From contig CAYHHE010000041.1 in assembly GCA_964356295.1 (NCBI GenBank), positions 1-23,239 on the forward strand: a stretch of 23,239 nt of DNA. The letters are read 5' to 3'. The notes under the pieces were generated by a model, which worked only from the letters and a program-made list of their open reading frames with translations, was not told where the DNA came from and made no database searches. This DNA is from CAVQGZ01 sp964356295. GTDB taxonomy: Bacteria > Actinomycetota > Actinomycetes > Jiangellales > Jiangellaceae. Made by a program: the position numbers and the translations under genes. Shown here one piece after another: positions 21,364 to 23,239 of this stretch (position 1 is the first letter of the stretch; every line of letters begins with the position of its first letter).

Positions 21364-22613
21364 ACCGTCTGGGGCTGCTGCCCGGCTGGGACCAGCTCGA
21401 GGTCGCGATCCCACGGGTCACCGTGACGATGCGCCGCTACCTGGCGCAGATGCAATGCGTGCTGCGGCCGGGCAGCGTCACCGGCATCGACGGCGCGTTG
21501 CGCTGCTTCGCCGCGTTCCTGACCGAGCAGCGCCCGGACCTGCAGTCCCTGCGCCAGGTGCGGCGCGGACACATCGAAGGGTTCAAGCCGTGGCTGGCCG
21601 CCCGGGCCGGGCAGAACAAGCCCCGGCTGACCCCGGCCACCATCACCCACCGGCTGGGCACCCTGCGGATGTTCTTCCTCCGCATCGACGAGTGGGGCTG
21701 GGACGACGCCCCACCCCGGGTCCCGATCCTGCCCGGGGACCTGCCACGGCTGGACCGCCCACTGCCCAAGGCCCTCGACGGCGCCTCCGCCGCCCGGCTG
21801 CTGCGCGCCGCCCAAGCCGACCGGCGGCTACTGGTCCGGGTCACCGTCGAGGTGCTGCTGCGCACCGGGCTGCGCGTCAGCGAGTACACCGGGCTGCGCG
21901 CCGACGCCGTCCTCACCATCGGCGCCGCCCCCTGGCTGCACGTCCCCGTCGGCAAGCTCGGCGAGGACCGCTACCTGCCCCTTGCACCCCCAGATCGTCG
22001 ACCTGATCCAGACCTACCGGGCCGCCCACGTGCCCGCGTCCACCCGCTGCTGCTGCCCCGGGAGAACGGCCGACCGCTGGACCGGCACACCGTCACCCGG
22101 ATGATCAACCGGGCCGGCGCCGCCGCCGGGCTCCCGCACCTGCACCCCCACCAGCTCCGGCACACCCTGGCCACCCAAGCGGAAGTTTCAACCGCGGCAT
22201 GAGCCTGGAGGCGATCGCGGCCATGCTCGGCCACCGCAGCCTGGACATGACCCTGCGCTACGCCAACCCTCGGGAACCGGACGGTCGCCGAGGAGTACTT
22301 CGCCGTCACCGACAAGGTCGACGCCCTCTACTGACAACCCGACGGGCTCCCCGCCGACGTCCTCGGACCCCAGCTCACACGGCTGCGCCGCGAACACCAC
22401 CGCCACCTCGGCAACGGCCACTGCACCCGACCCGACCAGCTCGACTGCACCTTCGACACCATCTGCCCGACCTGCACCTACTTCACCACCGGACCGGCGT
22501 TCCTCCCCGTCCTCCAAGCCCAGCACGACCACGCCGAGAAGAACGGGCAGACCCAGCGAGCCGAACTGCTCACCACCCTGCTCCAGCACGCCGCCACACA
22601 GGACGCATCATGA
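21360..22613 (+). pseudogene. Broken tyrosine recombinase 2 with Cys-rich C-terminal module
   Basis: Opens intact as MNRLGLLPGWDQLEVAIPRV, a core-binding domain with ALRCFAAFLTEQRPDLQSL and the catalytic Arg segment LLRTGLRVSEYTGLRADAV. Near 21983 one extra base shifts frame (PLHPQIVDLIQTYRAAHVPA is read in the next frame); near 22035 the first frame returns (PLLLPRENGRPLDRHTVTR, then HPHQLRHTLATQA). At 22182-22189 about five extra bases shift again (MSLEAIAAMLGHRSLDMTL), and near 22270 it returns (NRTVAEEYFAVTDKVDALY). A TGA at 22332 then interrupts a frame that continues to 22613 as a Cys module, C-X7-C-X5-C-X2-C (CTRPDQLDC, FDTICPTCTYF), and a basic/acidic helix. The intact product would have been near 415 residues. 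Known relatives carry the same C-terminal module. Non-functional as it stands. Confidence 0.85.
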
Positions 22614-22713
22614 TCAACTTGACGCCGATCACCCGCATAATGCCGCGCACAGCGCGTTCCTGAGTGGCCCTAACGGAACCCGGCGCGGTCGATCGGCTCG
22701 ACGACTCGGTTCG

Positions 22714-23239
22714 TCACGGTGATGGGGCGTCCAGAGGGCCCCGGACCGACACGTCGGGGGCCGACTCGATGATCTCGTCGATCCGCTGGTGGAACACCCG
22801 CCATCGGCGTTCGTTGTCGCGTGTGATCACCGAGGTCTGGGCCAGCAGATCCGCGCCGTGATCGATCAGCTCCGACGCAGCGAACAGGCGGCGAGGCTCG
22901 ACACGATCCGCCGCCAGGTCGGCACGCAACGCCGCCGGCGTGAAGTCGACCTGCGCGAGGATCGTCAGGGCTCGGTCGATACTCCGGCCCGCAAGCGACG
23001 AGAGCGACGCGCACTGCCAGTCGTTGCTGATGATGCGATGGCGATCGCCGAGCAGGTCGGCCACCGCCGGGTAGGCCACGAGGTGCTCGATCACACCCCA
23101 GGACGCCTCCATGGCCGTCGCGAGCCACGCTCCGGTGGAGCGAGAAGCCTCGGCGAGCGCACCAAGGTCCGTCTTCATCCGCGTGATCTCCGCCGGCTCA
23201 CCGGCGCCTTCCATGAACAAGACCCCGAGCAGGTCGATC
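22714..23239 (-). CDS. Hypothetical protein, 5' end beyond the window
   Basis: A - strand frame ending at 22714 (TGA) stays open to the right edge, reading IDLLGVLFMEG before the first internal ATG (23214-23212), so the gene is probably cut by the window. At least 174 codons are visible. The protein is largely helical and charged: EASWGVIEHLVAYPAVADLL, then WQCASLSSLAGRSIDRALTI, FTPAALRADLAADRVEPRRL, and NERRWRVFHQRIDEIIES near the end. No signal peptide, membrane helix or catalytic motif is seen. I do not recognise a family. Codon usage looks real (high third-position GC, longer than the overlapping frames). Alternative starts inside the window are ATG 23214 or ATG near 23178. It points toward the recombinase remnant and may belong to the same foreign segment or to what lies beyond. 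Confidence 0.6.
   Translation of the reverse strand, partial: IDLLGVLFMEGAGEPAEITRMKTDLGALAEASRSTGAWLATAMEASWGVIEHLVAYPAVADLLGDRHRIISNDWQCASLSSLAGRSIDRALTILAQVDFTPAALRADLAADRVEPRRLFAASELIDHGADLLAQTSVITRDNERRWRVFHQRIDEIIESAPDVSVRGPLDAPSP

Larger units (their letters stand above)
20301..22613 (+). mobile_element. Remnant of a two-recombinase mobile element beside tRNA-Pro
   Basis: Two tyrosine recombinase genes in the same direction, with a GTGA overlap, resemble the tnpA-tnpB part of Tn554-like elements, in which two recombinases and a small TnpC protein act together. No tnpC-like gene follows; a gene on the opposite strand begins about 100 nt later. No terminal repeats, target duplication or cargo gene are visible, so the limits given are simply those of the recombinase pseudogenes. 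The element lies directly after the syntenic core block and the tRNA gene, the usual position for an integration hot spot. Confidence 0.6.

Noticed and set aside
20440..22340. Programmed ribosomal frameshifting in the recombinase pair
   Set aside because: There are at least six shifts in both directions plus a stop, with no slippery heptamer or following pseudoknot noted. Decay is simpler.
20301..22613. A recombinase-in-trio (RIT) element
   Set aside because: Only two recombinase genes are present; the third reading stretch after 22335 is the C-terminal part of the second.
22664..22861. A 65-codon + strand frame
   Set aside because: It overlaps the longer - strand gene and has no ribosome binding site or recognisable sequence.

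Overview
The window is high-GC actinobacterial DNA. GC is near 70%, GTG starts are common, and the gene order is one I know from Mycobacterium tuberculosis (TPR, HAD phosphatase, small protein, tlyA, nadK, recN, steA, steB/mctB, pyrG, Nudix, xerD, then parA-like, scpA, scpB, rluB, cmk, der) and from Streptomyces (aroH and tyrA between rluB and cmk). The genus cannot be fixed from the sequence. About 20 kb (240-19921) is intact core chromosome, all on the + strand. It is tightly packed, with many 4-bp ATGA/GTGA stop/start overlaps.

Layout. 1-239: no recognisable gene; G-rich leader DNA with a small hairpin. 240-689: SRPBCC/START-like protein. 801-4511: TPR protein, HAD-IIA phosphatase, small hypothetical, rRNA 2'-O-methyltransferase TlyA and NAD kinase, coupled or almost touching. 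4515-6266: RecN. 6304-8405: SteA-SteB cell-envelope/cytokinesis pair. 8484-10837: CTP synthase and a Nudix hydrolase. 10914-12029: alanine dehydrogenase. 12047-13075: XerD. 13233-16300: ParA-like ATPase, condensin subunits ScpA and ScpB, and pseudouridine synthase RluB, overlapping one another. 16318-17795: chorismate mutase (AroH type) and prephenate dehydrogenase, two steps of aromatic amino acid synthesis. 17871-19921: CMP kinase and ribosome-assembly GTPase Der. A 16-bp hairpin at the der stop codon closes the core block.

From 20056 the character changes. A tRNA-Pro(GGG) gene is followed by two adjacent, translationally overlapping tyrosine recombinase genes (about 20301-22613). Both are broken by several frameshifts, and the second also by an in-frame stop. 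Their catalytic residues can still be read across frames. This looks like the decayed remnant of a Tn554-like or integrase-cassette mobile element next to a tRNA gene. Beyond it, a - strand reading frame of unknown function runs off the right edge (22714-23239).

Together the core genes serve DNA repair and chromosome maintenance (recN, xerD, parA-like, scpAB), ribosome maturation (tlyA, rluB, der), nucleotide and cofactor supply (nadK, pyrG, cmk) and envelope/division (steAB). Several transcription units appear to begin with a TANNNT -10 box only 6-8 nt before a GTG start, which suggests leaderless mRNAs. I saw no CRISPR array, rRNA, intact insertion sequence or clear new defence system. The least explained parts are the recombinase remnant, the right-edge gene and some short intergenic repeats.
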